In this document: in pieces, positions 43,802 through 51,864 of the stretch
Position numbering within the stretch: position 1 is the stretch's first letter
How the letters are laid out: every line of letters starts with the position of its first letter
Origin: Salinibacillus aidingensis
GTDB taxonomy: Bacteria; Bacillota; Bacilli; Bacillales; Alkalibacillaceae
Reading direction: 5' to 3'
DNA length: 64,000 bases
NCBI RefSeq assembly: GCF_039522525.1
Contig: NZ_BAAADO010000002.1
Coordinates: 310,001 to 374,000 of the forward strand
Translations under genes and position numbers: made by a program
The notes under the pieces: model-generated
The model's input: only the letters and a program-made list of their open reading frames with translations
Database searches by the model: none
What the model was told of the DNA's origin: nothing

Positions 43802-44206
43802 ATGTCACAAAAATGGTTATGGAAATTGGGTCTTTCTTTCATGGCCTTTTCCCTTGCAGCAGGCTGTGCTCAAGAGGATAACAACGAACCTGCTGAGGAA
43901 GAAACACCAATGGAAGAAGAGGAAAACGGCGGCACTGAGAATGGTAATCAGGGCACAGGAACAGAAAATAGTGGTACTGAGAATGGAACTGAAAATAACG
44001 GTACCGACAATGGCAATGGCGAAAATGGTACAGAAGATGACATGCTTCCAGACGAGGAAGAAACGAATGAAAATGGAACTACTGAAAATGGAACTACCGA
44101 AAATGGCGGCGAAACTGGCGAAAATGGTACCAACGGCAATGGTGAAGGTTTAAACGAAGGTAATGATGCAGATTTAACCGGAGATGAGGAAGAAGAAGAT
44201 AAATAA
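43802..44206 (+). CDS. Acidic lipoprotein with Asn-Gly-Thr-Glu repeats
   Basis: 134 residues from the ATG at 43802, which has GAAGGAGGA at eight bases (the frame is open further upstream without a ribosome binding site). Lipobox LAAGCA (Cys about 19). The rest is an almost pure low-complexity chain of E, N, G, T built from NGTEN / NGT-T-ENG units (about 40-115), then an acidic end. Expected to be lipid-anchored on the outer membrane face and disordered. Function unknown; the repeat could act as a spacer or bind cations. Not in an operon; followed by its own terminator. Confidence 0.8.
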   Translation: MSQKWLWKLGLSFMAFSLAAGCAQEDNNEPAEEETPMEEEENGGTENGNQGTGTENSGTENGTENNGTDNGNGENGTEDDMLPDEEETNENGTTENGTTENGGETGENGTNGNGEGLNEGNDADLTGDEEEEDK

Positions 44207-44218
44207 AAATTAAGCTCG

Positions 44219-44246
44219 AAACCCGTGTCAGCTGATGCGGGTTTTG
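44219..44246 (+). terminator. Terminator of the lipoprotein gene
   Basis: AACCCG / CGGGTT stem with an inner CAGCTG palindrome, followed by TTGTG. Confidence 0.65.
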
Positions 44247-44334
44247 TGCTGAAAGTTAGGTTCTGCGCTTGACGGTCGTGCTGGCCAGTGAGTGTGCGGT
44301 GTTGCTTGTATGGTTTAGGTTAGCAGGAGATTTG

Positions 44335-44640
44335 CTGAATTAATGAGTTTCTGGATTAAATTCTCAGGTTTAGGATTAATGGACGATGTTTAAGATTAAT
44401 GAACGGTTTTATGGAATGATTGTCTTTATATTGGCTTGATTGTTTAAGCATCAGATTATTCCTTTCCAAAACCGGATGGATTCTTTTTAAAATTGGACGA
44501 ATTATTTTAAAATGCGCTCAATTCCGGCTGCGCTGGCTCATTCAAAAGTATAAGGACCCATTCATAAATTTTCAGACGAATAAACTCTATACAGTACTAA
44601 TTCCCACAACTCCGGATCAATCCCAGCCTGCCAGAAATCG
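44335..44640 (+). repeat. 20-nt-period degenerate array, array 2
   Basis: GATTAAT, GAATGATT, GCTTGATT, GATTATT, GCTCAATT, GCTCATT, GACCCATT and GATCAATCC cores lie at 44354, 44374, 44394, 44414, 44434, 44454, 44475, 44496, 44516, 44536, 44555, 44575, 44595 and 44615: 14 steps of 19-21 bases. Same orientation as array 1 and with a shared block at its right end. Lies between the convergent lipoprotein and fabZ genes. Confidence 0.88.
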
Positions 44641-44663
44641 TCCCCGGAAATCTGCCCAAAACA

Positions 44664-44697
44664 CCAAAAAACTACCCCAGCACCAGGAGGTAGTTTC
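44664..44697 (-). terminator. fabZ terminator
   Basis: AACTACC (670-676) pairs with GGTAGTT (689-695); the minus strand continues with TTTTTGG. Confidence 0.65.
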
Positions 44698-44713
44698 CAT
44701 TAACCTTCACTAT

Positions 44714-45142
44714 TTACTTCTCAATCGCAAATGTAATTTCTGCTTCACAGGCGACTTCACCGTCTACGGTTGCGGTGCCTTTGCCTTTTCCGATGGGGCC
44801 TTTTACCCGGGTGATGTCAACCTCGAGTCTGAGAACGTCGCCGGGTTTGACCTGGCGTTTGAAACGGCATTTATCGATTCCTGCAAGAAAGCCGATCTTG
44901 CCCTGATTTTCTTCCTTTTGCAGGATGGATGTGGCGCCTACCTGTGCCATGGCTTCGACGATAAGGACGCCGGGCATGACTGGGTAATCCGGGAAGTGGC
45001 CCTGGAAAAAGGGCTCGTTTGCGGATACATTTTTGATCCCGACTGCTTTCTCGCCTGGTGCGACTTCTTCAATTTTATCAACCAGCAAAAATGGGTAGCG
45101 GTGCGGGATGACTTCTTTAATTTGACTGTTGTCCATCTCCAT
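44714..45142 (-). CDS. fabZ: 3-hydroxyacyl-[acyl-carrier-protein] dehydratase
   Basis: 142 residues from the ATG at 45140-45142, eight bases after AAGGAGG; the longer frame (to 45175) lies over the ribosome binding site. Hot-dog fold with the catalytic His in PHRYPFLLVDKI (about 11-22) and Glu in FPVM-type GHFPDYPVMPGVLIVEAMAQ (about 57-76). It dehydrates 3-hydroxyacyl-ACP in fatty acid elongation. It ends the conserved mbl-flhO-flhP-(epuA)-fabZ gene order of Bacillaceae. Confidence 0.95.
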   Translation of the reverse strand: MEMDNSQIKEVIPHRYPFLLVDKIEEVAPGEKAVGIKNVSANEPFFQGHFPDYPVMPGVLIVEAMAQVGATSILQKEENQGKIGFLAGIDKCRFKRQVKPGDVLRLEVDITRVKGPIGKGKGTATVDGEVACEAEITFAIEK

Positions 45143-45222
45143 CAACTGAACCTCCTTCAGCTTTCCATTGAACATTTTTATGTATGTGAATCACTCTTAT
45201 CATACCAGAAAATTTCCTCAAA

Positions 45223-45254
45223 CAGAAAAATGGACTTTATCAATGAAAGTCCAT
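45223..45254 (-). terminator. Terminator after the EpuA-like gene
   Basis: ATGGACTTT (228-236) pairs with AAAGTCCAT (244-252), then TTTTTCTG on the minus strand. It overlaps the region just past the stop at 45259. Confidence 0.75.
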
Positions 45255-45258
45255 CTGG

Positions 45259-45582
45259 TTATTCCGTCTTGACGATATCAATTATATGCTGCCATGTGGA
45301 TGGGTCCAAAACATCTGTGGGTTTTCCTTCGCCGATGATGCCATAGCCAACCATTAATCCCCCGGCTAAGGCGATCACGCTCAGAATGGTGATTACGATA
45401 ATGCGTGCCCATAAGGGGAAAATTCGTTTGCGTGGTTTTTTCGGCTTTTTTTCGGCTTTCTGCGATTTTTGCTTTTTTTGCTCGGCACGTTTGGTTTGTT
45501 TTTCTTCTTTCCGGGCTGACCGTTTGCGTTTTCGTGCTTCCTCTTTTGTTTGTGCACGGCTTTTCTTTTGCTCTGTCACCAT
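45259..45582 (-). CDS. EpuA-family small membrane protein ('RNA polymerase subunit beta' family)
   Basis: 107 residues. A very basic, Lys/Arg/Glu-rich N-terminal half (about 5-52, coiled or disordered), one TM helix (about 57-80) and a C-terminal GYGIIGEGKPTDVLDPSTWQHIIDIV. The terminal pattern 'G-Y-G-x-I-G-x-G-x-P-x-x-V-x-x-x-x-T-W-Q-H-I' is that of PF11772 (EpuA). Despite the usual database name it is not a catalytic RNA polymerase subunit. Role unknown. GAGGAG precedes the ATG. Located between flhP and fabZ. Confidence 0.82.
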   Translation of the reverse strand: MVTEQKKSRAQTKEEARKRKRSARKEEKQTKRAEQKKQKSQKAEKKPKKPRKRIFPLWARIIVITILSVIALAGGLMVGYGIIGEGKPTDVLDPSTWQHIIDIVKTE

Positions 45583-45642
45583 AGATGAAGCTCCTCGTTC
45601 ATTTTAAAGATTTATTTGTAATTCACAGGCTGATGAACCAGC

Positions 45643-46452
45643 TTAGCTCCGGAGCTGATTAATTAGGCCGGCCATCTGATCGCCCATCGAGATGGATTGT
45701 GAATTCATTTGGTAAGCTCGCTGCATTTCCAGCATATTGGTCATTTCCTCGCCCATATCCACATTGGACGATTCAAGTGCGCCTACGTGCAGGCCTGGGT
45801 CTGGTGCCACTGCGGTCATGCCGGCTGCCGGAACGTTATCCGGAATCCGATACCGATTACCGCCTGCAGTTTCAAGAGAGCGTGGACGATCAATCTCCAT
45901 CACTTCAAGGGAGGCCTCAACTTGTTGTTGTTCCCCTCTTCTCACCAGAATATTTCCGTTATCTTGAATAGAAATCTCATCCATGTCGCTTTGAAGCACA
46001 ATCGGCCCATTTTCACCGATCACAGGATTTCCCTGAGCGGTAACCAGGGAGACCTGCTGATTGTTATTGATCGGCTGCAGATAGAAGTTTCCCGCTCGCG
46101 TATATTGCGTTTCCGCGGCGCCATTTTCCGTTACCTGCACCTGGAAAAAGTGCTTTTCTCCGCTGAGGGCTACATCCAGAGGACGCTCTGTCTGGGTAAT
46201 GGTTCCGGCATCCATTCGTACTTTGGTATGCCCCAGCTTAGCACCTGTCCCCTGGCGAAGGCCTTCAGGGGTCTGTCTTGGTGCTTCCCCGTCAATACCG
46301 TTTTGATTGATCTGCTGATGAAGCAGGGAGGAAAAATTGGCGGTCCTTGCTTTATATCCTGTTGTACTGGAATTAGACAGATTATGTCCGATTAGATTTA
46401 ACTTTTGCTGAAGCTGCCCCATCGTTGTGGCTGCAAGATATGAACTACGCAT
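45643..46452 (-). CDS. flhP: Flagellar basal-body rod/hook protein FlhP (FlgG-like)
   Basis: 269 residues. N-terminal rod domain LQQKLNLIGHNLSNSSTTGYKA (about 14-35) and C-terminal ESSNVDMGEEMTNMLEMQRAYQMNSQSI (about 228-255) are the paired heptad regions shared by FlgF/FlgG/FlgE-type axial proteins. The middle has the GAKLGHTKV and TRAGNF beta regions. Exported through the flagellar type III system. AAAGGAGG before the ATG; it follows flhO by 13 bases. Confidence 0.92.
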   Translation of the reverse strand: MRSSYLAATTMGQLQQKLNLIGHNLSNSSTTGYKARTANFSSLLHQQINQNGIDGEAPRQTPEGLRQGTGAKLGHTKVRMDAGTITQTERPLDVALSGEKHFFQVQVTENGAAETQYTRAGNFYLQPINNNQQVSLVTAQGNPVIGENGPIVLQSDMDEISIQDNGNILVRRGEQQQVEASLEVMEIDRPRSLETAGGNRYRIPDNVPAAGMTAVAPDPGLHVGALESSNVDMGEEMTNMLEMQRAYQMNSQSISMGDQMAGLINQLRS

Positions 46453-46465
46453 TTAAAATCCTCCT

Positions 46466-47293
46466 TTAGCGAAGACGCCCGATTTGATTGACGGCCATGT
46501 CCATGCTTTTATCATATGCTTTTAATACCTGCTGATTGGCCTCAAAGTTCCGGTAGGTCTGCAGCATTTCCGTCCTCGTCTGCGTGGTATCCACGTTCGA
46601 CCGTTCAATCATGCCCTGGCGAACTTCAAACGTTACTCCGCCTGCATTACGGGCATTCACCGGTGCTTCACCGTCTTCCTCAAGGTTGTACAGGTCGTTA
46701 TTTCCTTTAGTAAAATCCTGTGCGGCATTCGGGTGATAAACAATGCCCAGTGGGGTCACTCCGCCATTTGCCTGAATTTCACCGTTTCGGGTTACATTAA
46801 ACTCATCATTATTGACCTGAATCTGGTTCCCGCCTTCATCAAGAACGTAATGTCCGCTGTTGGTCACGAGAAAACCGTTCGCGTCAATGGTGAAGTTCCC
46901 ATTTCGGGTATAGCTTGTACCCCCGTCCTGATTCTGAATGGTGTAAAACAGGGAACCCGTGTCATCCGGCATTTGTCCGTTCCAGATGGCCAAATCTGTG
47001 GACATGCCTGTTTCCTTTAAATCCCCTTGTCCAAAATCAGGAATCGTCTCCTGCATATAGACACCTGTATTTAAACTCCCAATCAGCTTATTATTCGGGA
47101 TGTTCACGGAATGATGAACAGGGAGCTGTTTGGAATCGGTCCGTTCAATTAACATTTCAGGAAAAGCCCGCATCGTGGTCTGATCGGCTTTATATCCCGG
47201 GGTTAGCGCATTGGCCATATTATTTGAAAGCACATCCTGACGACTCTGCTGTGTCATCATCCCTGATGCTGCTGTATAAAATCCTCTTAACAT
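46466..47293 (-). CDS. flhO: Flagellar basal-body rod/hook protein FlhO (FlgG/FlgF-like)
   Basis: 275 residues. LRGFYTAASGMMTQQSRQDVLSNNMANALTPGYKA at the N-terminus (exported rod protein start; cited here as residues 2-36) and IERSNVDTTQTRTEMLQTYRNFEANQQVLKAYDK near the C-terminus frame a beta-rich middle with YTRNGNFTIDANG. Paralog of flhP; both are encoded together behind mbl in Bacillus. AGGAGG ten bases before the ATG. Confidence 0.92.
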   Translation of the reverse strand: MLRGFYTAASGMMTQQSRQDVLSNNMANALTPGYKADQTTMRAFPEMLIERTDSKQLPVHHSVNIPNNKLIGSLNTGVYMQETIPDFGQGDLKETGMSTDLAIWNGQMPDDTGSLFYTIQNQDGGTSYTRNGNFTIDANGFLVTNSGHYVLDEGGNQIQVNNDEFNVTRNGEIQANGGVTPLGIVYHPNAAQDFTKGNNDLYNLEEDGEAPVNARNAGGVTFEVRQGMIERSNVDTTQTRTEMLQTYRNFEANQQVLKAYDKSMDMAVNQIGRLR

Positions 47294-47322
47294 TATTTCA
47301 GCCTCCTGGTGGCAAGTCCATG

Positions 47323-48321
47323 TTAATTTTTCACATTGGGCAGTTTTTCGATTTGTTCGAGCATAAGGCCTGTCCCTTTTGCCACGCAGAACATTGGCTC
47401 CTCGGCAATGATGACAGGTACTTTTAATTCTTCGGATAGGAGCTGATCAAGCCCATTCAATAGTGCTCCTCCACCGGTCAAAATAGCTCCGCGGTCAATG
47501 ATATCAGCGGAAAGCTCAGGCGGTGTCCGCTCCAGTACAGTTCGCGCAGCTTGTACAATAAGGGAAACCGATTCTTCCAGGGCATCATTGATTTCTTTTG
47601 AGTTCACCGTAATCGTGCGTGGCAGCCCTGTGACAAGGTCCCGTCCGCGGATGTCCATTTCCTCATAACGGTTGTCCGGAAATACGGTGGCTACATTAAT
47701 TTTAATATCTTCTGCTGTACGGTCGCCGATTAACAGCTTGTACTTCCGTTTAATGTGCTGAATGATTTCATTATCAAACGTATCTCCGGCCATTTTTATG
47801 GAGGAGGCGGTGACAATATCTCCCATGGACAATACAGCTATGTCCGTCGTTCCACCGCCTATGTCCAATACTAAGTTGCCGCTTGGCTGAAAAATGTCCA
47901 TGCCTGCACCAATGGCAGCCACTTTCGGTTCTTCTTCAAGATAGACTTTTTTGCCGCCGCTCTTTTCAGCAGCCTCTTTAATCGCCTTCTGTTCGACCTT
48001 GGTAATGTTGGTCGGGCAGCAAACTAAAATTCGTGGTTTGGACAGGAAGCCTCTCACATTGATTTTTTCAATAAAATACCTTAACATGGCTTCCGTCACG
48101 TCAAAATCAGCAATGACGCCGTCTTTTAACGGTCGAATCGCAATTATATTTCCTGGAGTACGTCCAATCATACGTCGGGCAGCTTCCCCAACTTCCAAAA
48201 CTTTTCCTGTGTTTCGATCCATGGCAACAACTGCCGGCTCATTTAAAACAATTCCTTTGCCTTTAACATGAATGAGTACATTAGCTGTTCCTAGATCGAT
48301 GCCAATATCCCGTGAAAACAT
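47323..48321 (-). CDS. mbl: MreB-like cell shape protein Mbl
   Basis: 332 residues, actin fold. FSRDIGIDLGTANVLIHVKG (phosphate 1), LDIGGGTTDIAVLSMG (phosphate 2) and GGGALLNGLDQLLSEEL (adenosine site) are visible in order. Together with spoIIID upstream and flhO/flhP downstream it occupies the conserved mbl position, which favours Mbl over MreB. It forms membrane-bound filaments that guide side-wall synthesis. AGGGAGG precedes the ATG. Confidence 0.95.
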   Translation of the reverse strand: MFSRDIGIDLGTANVLIHVKGKGIVLNEPAVVAMDRNTGKVLEVGEAARRMIGRTPGNIIAIRPLKDGVIADFDVTEAMLRYFIEKINVRGFLSKPRILVCCPTNITKVEQKAIKEAAEKSGGKKVYLEEEPKVAAIGAGMDIFQPSGNLVLDIGGGTTDIAVLSMGDIVTASSIKMAGDTFDNEIIQHIKRKYKLLIGDRTAEDIKINVATVFPDNRYEEMDIRGRDLVTGLPRTITVNSKEINDALEESVSLIVQAARTVLERTPPELSADIIDRGAILTGGGALLNGLDQLLSEELKVPVIIAEEPMFCVAKGTGLMLEQIEKLPNVKN

Positions 48322-48695
48322 GAACCATTCGTCCTCCCTGCGTAGCTTTCTATATTACATTTCACCTATTATCCGCAATCGTACTACTCTATTTCTACAT
48401 TTTAACATAAAAATTGTCATATCGTCTCACATTTTTTCGAAAAAAATATATTCAATATCCGTTGACTGGTGCATGAAGATGCGGATGCAGTGGCGGACTT
48501 TTCCTGGTATAGATAAAACTGTCATATTCGGTGCTGCGTCGCTGTACAGGTGCTGTCGTGGCAGAGAGATTTTATGTAACATATGTATTCGTTTTGCGAC
48601 GTTTATTCTAGCTATGTCCAGGTTCTGCTGCGGCTGCTGGTTCGCTGATTAAAGATAAGCCCGATTATGTTTTCGAACGACCTGGCTCATGTCCA

Positions 48696-48944
48696 TTAAG
48701 TATTTCGGGAGAACGCGGCTTGGGGCTGTTCGCTTTGGAATGAGTTCTCTTCGTGGCTGTTTGTAATAGGTGAGCTGGGTTGCTGGAAGCTTTGTTTCGA
48801 AGGCATTTGCAGTGGTTTTGTCGTGATGTTTTCATCTTGTTGTTTTTGATATGTTGAGGCTTCGTGCTGTTCTCTTTGGTGTGATTCTACGGTGTTATTT
48901 TTTGAATGATTATAGTGGGATTTAAATAACCGATTTTCTCCCAT
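48696..48944 (-). CDS. Possible small hydrophilic protein (weak)
   Basis: 82 residues, rich in Q, S, H and N, with no hydrophobic segment and no family I know. It lies in the 777-base gap between spoIIID and mbl, on the same strand. The ATG lacks a clear ribosome binding site (AAAAGTCATTCAAT upstream). Codon use is unremarkable. It may be a chance frame; the rest of the gap (48322-48695 and 48945-49098) shows nothing I can name. Confidence 0.3.
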   Translation of the reverse strand: MGENRLFKSHYNHSKNNTVESHQREQHEASTYQKQQDENITTKPLQMPSKQSFQQPSSPITNSHEENSFQSEQPQAAFSRNT

Positions 48945-49098
48945 ATTGAATGACTTTTAATTTTGAGATTGAATGGAATGTTGTTATTCCATTTAAAATA
49001 TACTGGATGTCAGATTAGCATTTGGAAGCTGGATCTGCCTGAAAATCTTTTATGGATCGGATGAATGGTTGTTCATCATAAGGAAATAAAAATGACAA

Positions 49099-49365
49099 TT
49101 AAACCGGCTCCTTTTTGTCCTCATCATTGTACTTCTGCTTTGTTGCGGCTCCACCACGCAGATGTCGAATCGACTTATGGTAGGTTAATATTTCCTTCAC
49201 TTCCTTCCAAAGCTCGGGATTGATTTCCGGAAGCCGCTCGGTCAAATCTTTATGGACCGTACTCTTGGAAACCCCAAACTCCTTTGCGATTACGCGGACC
49301 GTCTTCCTTGTCTCCACGATATATTTCCCTATCTTGATTGTACGCTCTTTGATGTAATCGTGCAC
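49099..49365 (-). CDS. spoIIID: Sporulation transcription factor SpoIIID
   Basis: 88 residues. The N-terminal HTH is TVRVIAKEFGVSKSTVHKDL (about 23-42), followed by the conserved ERLPEINPELWKEVKEIL and a basic IRHLRGGAATKQKY tail, as in B. subtilis SpoIIID (93 residues). DNA-binding regulator of mother-cell genes after sigma-E. Start is GTG at 49363-49365 with GGGAGG six bases upstream. It precedes mbl as in B. subtilis. Confidence 0.95.
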   Translation of the reverse strand: MHDYIKERTIKIGKYIVETRKTVRVIAKEFGVSKSTVHKDLTERLPEINPELWKEVKEILTYHKSIRHLRGGAATKQKYNDEDKKEPV

Positions 49366-49603
49366 ACCACTCGCCTCCCTGAGTTGGATCTCTTAAAGGC
49401 GTGAAATGAGACAAGGTGATTTTTCCGGGATACCTGTAGTAAATTTGATTGCCATCCAGAAGTCCGTTTCCTATTCCCTCTAATCCTCTAGCTGCGTCAC
49501 ACACTTTCCCACCTCAAACCTTTCTTTGAACTTGTTTGTAACATTTTATTAACGAAACTGTGCGAATATGCTTAAAATTCAAGTAGGACAAGGTGTTTGT
49601 TGG

Positions 49604-49720
49604 TTTTTTTAAAGGGAGGGACCGGGATTCTTGGGATTCTGAGCTAAGTATTTCGAGGATTAGGCGGGCTTGGGCTGGCGTTTCCGGGATTGAGCTGAGC
49701 TCTTTGGGATAGAGCTAAAC
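49604..49720 (+). repeat. Short 20-nt-period segment, related to the arrays
   Basis: GGGATTGAGCTGAGCTCTTT is followed directly by GGGATAGAGCTAAACTCCTC, and weaker GGGATT/GCGGGCT cores lie 20-21 bases before. Only about five units. It lies between spoIIID and the divergent anion symporter gene. Confidence 0.5.
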
Positions 49721-49859
49721 TCCTCCATAATTATCCAAATAGTTTTTCCTTTAAAATTTTGAAAATTTTTGATAACGTTTGCAGTAATCGAAGTTTTCTC
49801 TTCTTTCAAACAACTGCTTTTCTAGCTGGTACTATTTATACGACAAAGGAGATGATGCT

Positions 49860-51524
49860 ATGATGACAGCTGCATGGAACTGGTTATGGGATATGCATAA
49901 CCAGGCCAAGGATTTGCTGCGTTTTTTTGCCAGGCCCTCTTCATCGAGTCTCGGGTCTGAAGGTACGAATCCAAACACGATTCGGCGCGAGAACAATCGG
50001 GGAAATGGAAATAACAATGGAAATGGGGACCGGCTATTTAAACCCGGACAGATGATTGGTCTGATTCTCGGCCCTGCACTGTTCTTTTTAACGTTACAGT
50101 TTTTCCATCCGGATGGCTTGTCCGATGCCGGCGTTGCGGTTCTGGCCAGTACGATATGGATTGCGATCTGGTGGATTACGGAGGCTGTGCCCATTCCTGT
50201 TACCTCCTTATTACCGATTGTCCTTTTTCCACTCACTGGCGGTCTTGATATCGGGGCGACGACCTCTTCCTATGGGGACGACACGATTTTCCTATTTATG
50301 GGAGGCTTTATGATTGCCCTGGCTATGGAAAAATGGAATCTGCACCGGCGGATTGCCCTATCTATCATTTCCGTCATTGGCACAAATTCAGAGCGGATTA
50401 TTCTTGGGTTTATGGTGGCTACCGGATTTTTATCGATGTGGATTTCCAATACGGCAACCTCTATGATGATGGTTCCAATTGGGCTTGCGATTATTTATCA
50501 GGTGGCCGAACAATTAAAAGATGACCATTCGATTGATACCTCTCAAGAAAACTTCGGATTTGGCAAGGCGCTGATGCTGGGGATTGCTTATTCCGCTTCT
50601 GTGGGAGGAATTGCGACCTTAATCGGAACTCCGCCTAACACTGCACTGGCGGGTGTGATTAATAATATGTACGATATTGAGATCACCTTTGCCGGCTGGA
50701 TGCTTTTCGGGGTTCCTATTGCGTGGATTTTTATTTTCATTATCTGGTATTATCTTGTGAAAGTATCCTACCCTCTTAAATTTAAGCATTTGCCTGGCGG
50801 ACGAGAAGTAATTAAGAATGAAAAAGAGAAATTAGGCAGCGCCTCTTTTGAGGAGAAAGGAGTTATGGTCATTTTCGTTCTGGCCGCTTTTGCGTGGATC
50901 AGCCGTTCGTTTTTGCTTACTCAAATCAATGAAAATATTAATGATGCGATCATTGCGATTACAGCTGCGGTGATTCTATTTATCATTCCGTCCAAAAATC
51001 GGAAAGGCGATTATCTGCTGGACTGGAATACCGCTGTGAAGCTTCCATGGGGAATTCTGCTGCTATTTGGCGGCGGTCTCGCCATCGCAAGCGGATTCAG
51101 CAGCTCCGGACTTTCCGAATGGATTGGAAGTCAGTTAAGCGTGCTGGATGGAATCAATATTTTCCTTATCCTGTTAGCTGTAGCAGCCATGGTTATTTTC
51201 CTGACCGAGGTAACCTCCAACACAGCGACTGCCAATATGATGTATCCAATTATGGCTTCACTGGCCGTTGCTCTGGGGATACACCCTTATGCCGTTATGA
51301 TCGCTGCCGCCGTTGCAGCTTCAAGTGCCTTTATGCTGCCGGTTGCTACACCTCCAAATGCGGTCGTGTTCGGTTCAGGGTACTTACGGATTCCTGATAT
51401 GGCTAAAGCAGGATTTGCCCTGAACATCATCGGTGTGCTCCTCGTTGCCCTTGCCATTTACTTCTGGCTGCCGGTAGTCTGGGGCATTGATTTAACCGAA
51501 ATCCCGGCAAGCATGAAAAATTAA
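49860..51524 (+). CDS. DASS/SLC13 sodium:dicarboxylate symporter
   Basis: 554 residues, about 11-12 TM helices. ITEAVPIPVTSLLPIVLFPL, MWISNTATSMMMVPIGLAI (S-N-T), GTPPNTALAG and TEVTSNTATANMMYPIM (second S-N-T) plus PVATPPNAVVFGSGYLRI are the substrate and sodium sites of the CitT/SdcS type. It likely imports succinate, malate or fumarate with sodium. The cytosolic N-terminus carries an odd NNRGNGNNNGNGD stretch (about 46-60). AAAGGAG nine bases before ATG 49860. Unlike the 23256 permease it has no TrkA-C domains. Followed by a dispersed repeat and a strong terminator. Confidence 0.92.
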   Translation: MMTAAWNWLWDMHNQAKDLLRFFARPSSSSLGSEGTNPNTIRRENNRGNGNNNGNGDRLFKPGQMIGLILGPALFFLTLQFFHPDGLSDAGVAVLASTIWIAIWWITEAVPIPVTSLLPIVLFPLTGGLDIGATTSSYGDDTIFLFMGGFMIALAMEKWNLHRRIALSIISVIGTNSERIILGFMVATGFLSMWISNTATSMMMVPIGLAIIYQVAEQLKDDHSIDTSQENFGFGKALMLGIAYSASVGGIATLIGTPPNTALAGVINNMYDIEITFAGWMLFGVPIAWIFIFIIWYYLVKVSYPLKFKHLPGGREVIKNEKEKLGSASFEEKGVMVIFVLAAFAWISRSFLLTQINENINDAIIAITAAVILFIIPSKNRKGDYLLDWNTAVKLPWGILLLFGGGLAIASGFSSSGLSEWIGSQLSVLDGINIFLILLAVAAMVIFLTEVTSNTATANMMYPIMASLAVALGIHPYAVMIAAAVAASSAFMLPVATPPNAVVFGSGYLRIPDMAKAGFALNIIGVLLVALAIYFWLPVVWGIDLTEIPASMKN

Positions 51525-51530
51525 TAACAA

Positions 51531-51676
51531 AGGCGGAAGCGCCCGTTTAGCGACGTACGGACTGGACTGAGCCGGAGGAGATAAAGGAAACACGACGAAC
51601 AGCGTGAGTCGATGTTGACTTATCGGACGGAGGGGAAGGAAGTCACGCTAGTCGCCGGGCGCTGGAGCCGGACGTG
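51531..51676. repeat. ~145-bp structured repeat (family E)
   Basis: AGCGCCCG-TTTA-GCGAC at the left end is the exact reverse complement, apart from the TTTA bulge, of GTCGCCGGGCGCT at the right end; nested inside, AGCGTGA pairs with TCACGCT. I recall near-identical sequence as a common intergenic repeat in Bacillaceae genomes. Starts seven bases after the symporter stop. Confidence 0.75.
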
Positions 51677-51734
51677 GTCACTCAGGATTTCTTATCCACA
51701 AAACCGTTTACTTTATCATTTTCGTGGCCGTAAA

Positions 51735-51790
51735 TAAACTGCACCTCAATATGAGCCTGATCCATTCATTGAGGTGCAGTTTTCTTTTTC
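51735..51790 (+). terminator. Terminator of the symporter gene
   Basis: AACTGCACCTCAAT (737-750) pairs perfectly with ATTGAGGTGCAGTT (768-781), followed by TTCTTTTTC. Confidence 0.85.
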
Positions 51791-51864
51791 AAAATCCGCT
51801 TCTGCAGGTTATTGGCTTCGGTTTTAGAAGATAGATGCTTTACGGTTATCCATTGACGTTAGTA

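Noticed and set aside
43948..44139. Antisense frame over the NGTEN lipoprotein gene
   Set aside because: Mirror of the low-complexity repeat; PVPFSV-type repeats arise directly from the opposite strand.
44420..45346. 308-codon + strand frame over fabZ
   Set aside because: It runs antisense through fabZ and the array; no ribosome binding site; fabZ is clearly the real gene.
45709..46395. 228-codon + strand frame antisense to flhP
   Set aside because: Shadow of flhP; product has no domain and the flagellar gene is conserved.
49250..49504. 84-codon frame overlapping the spoIIID start
   Set aside because: Overlaps the start of spoIIID in another frame and resembles nothing known; spoIIID is certain.
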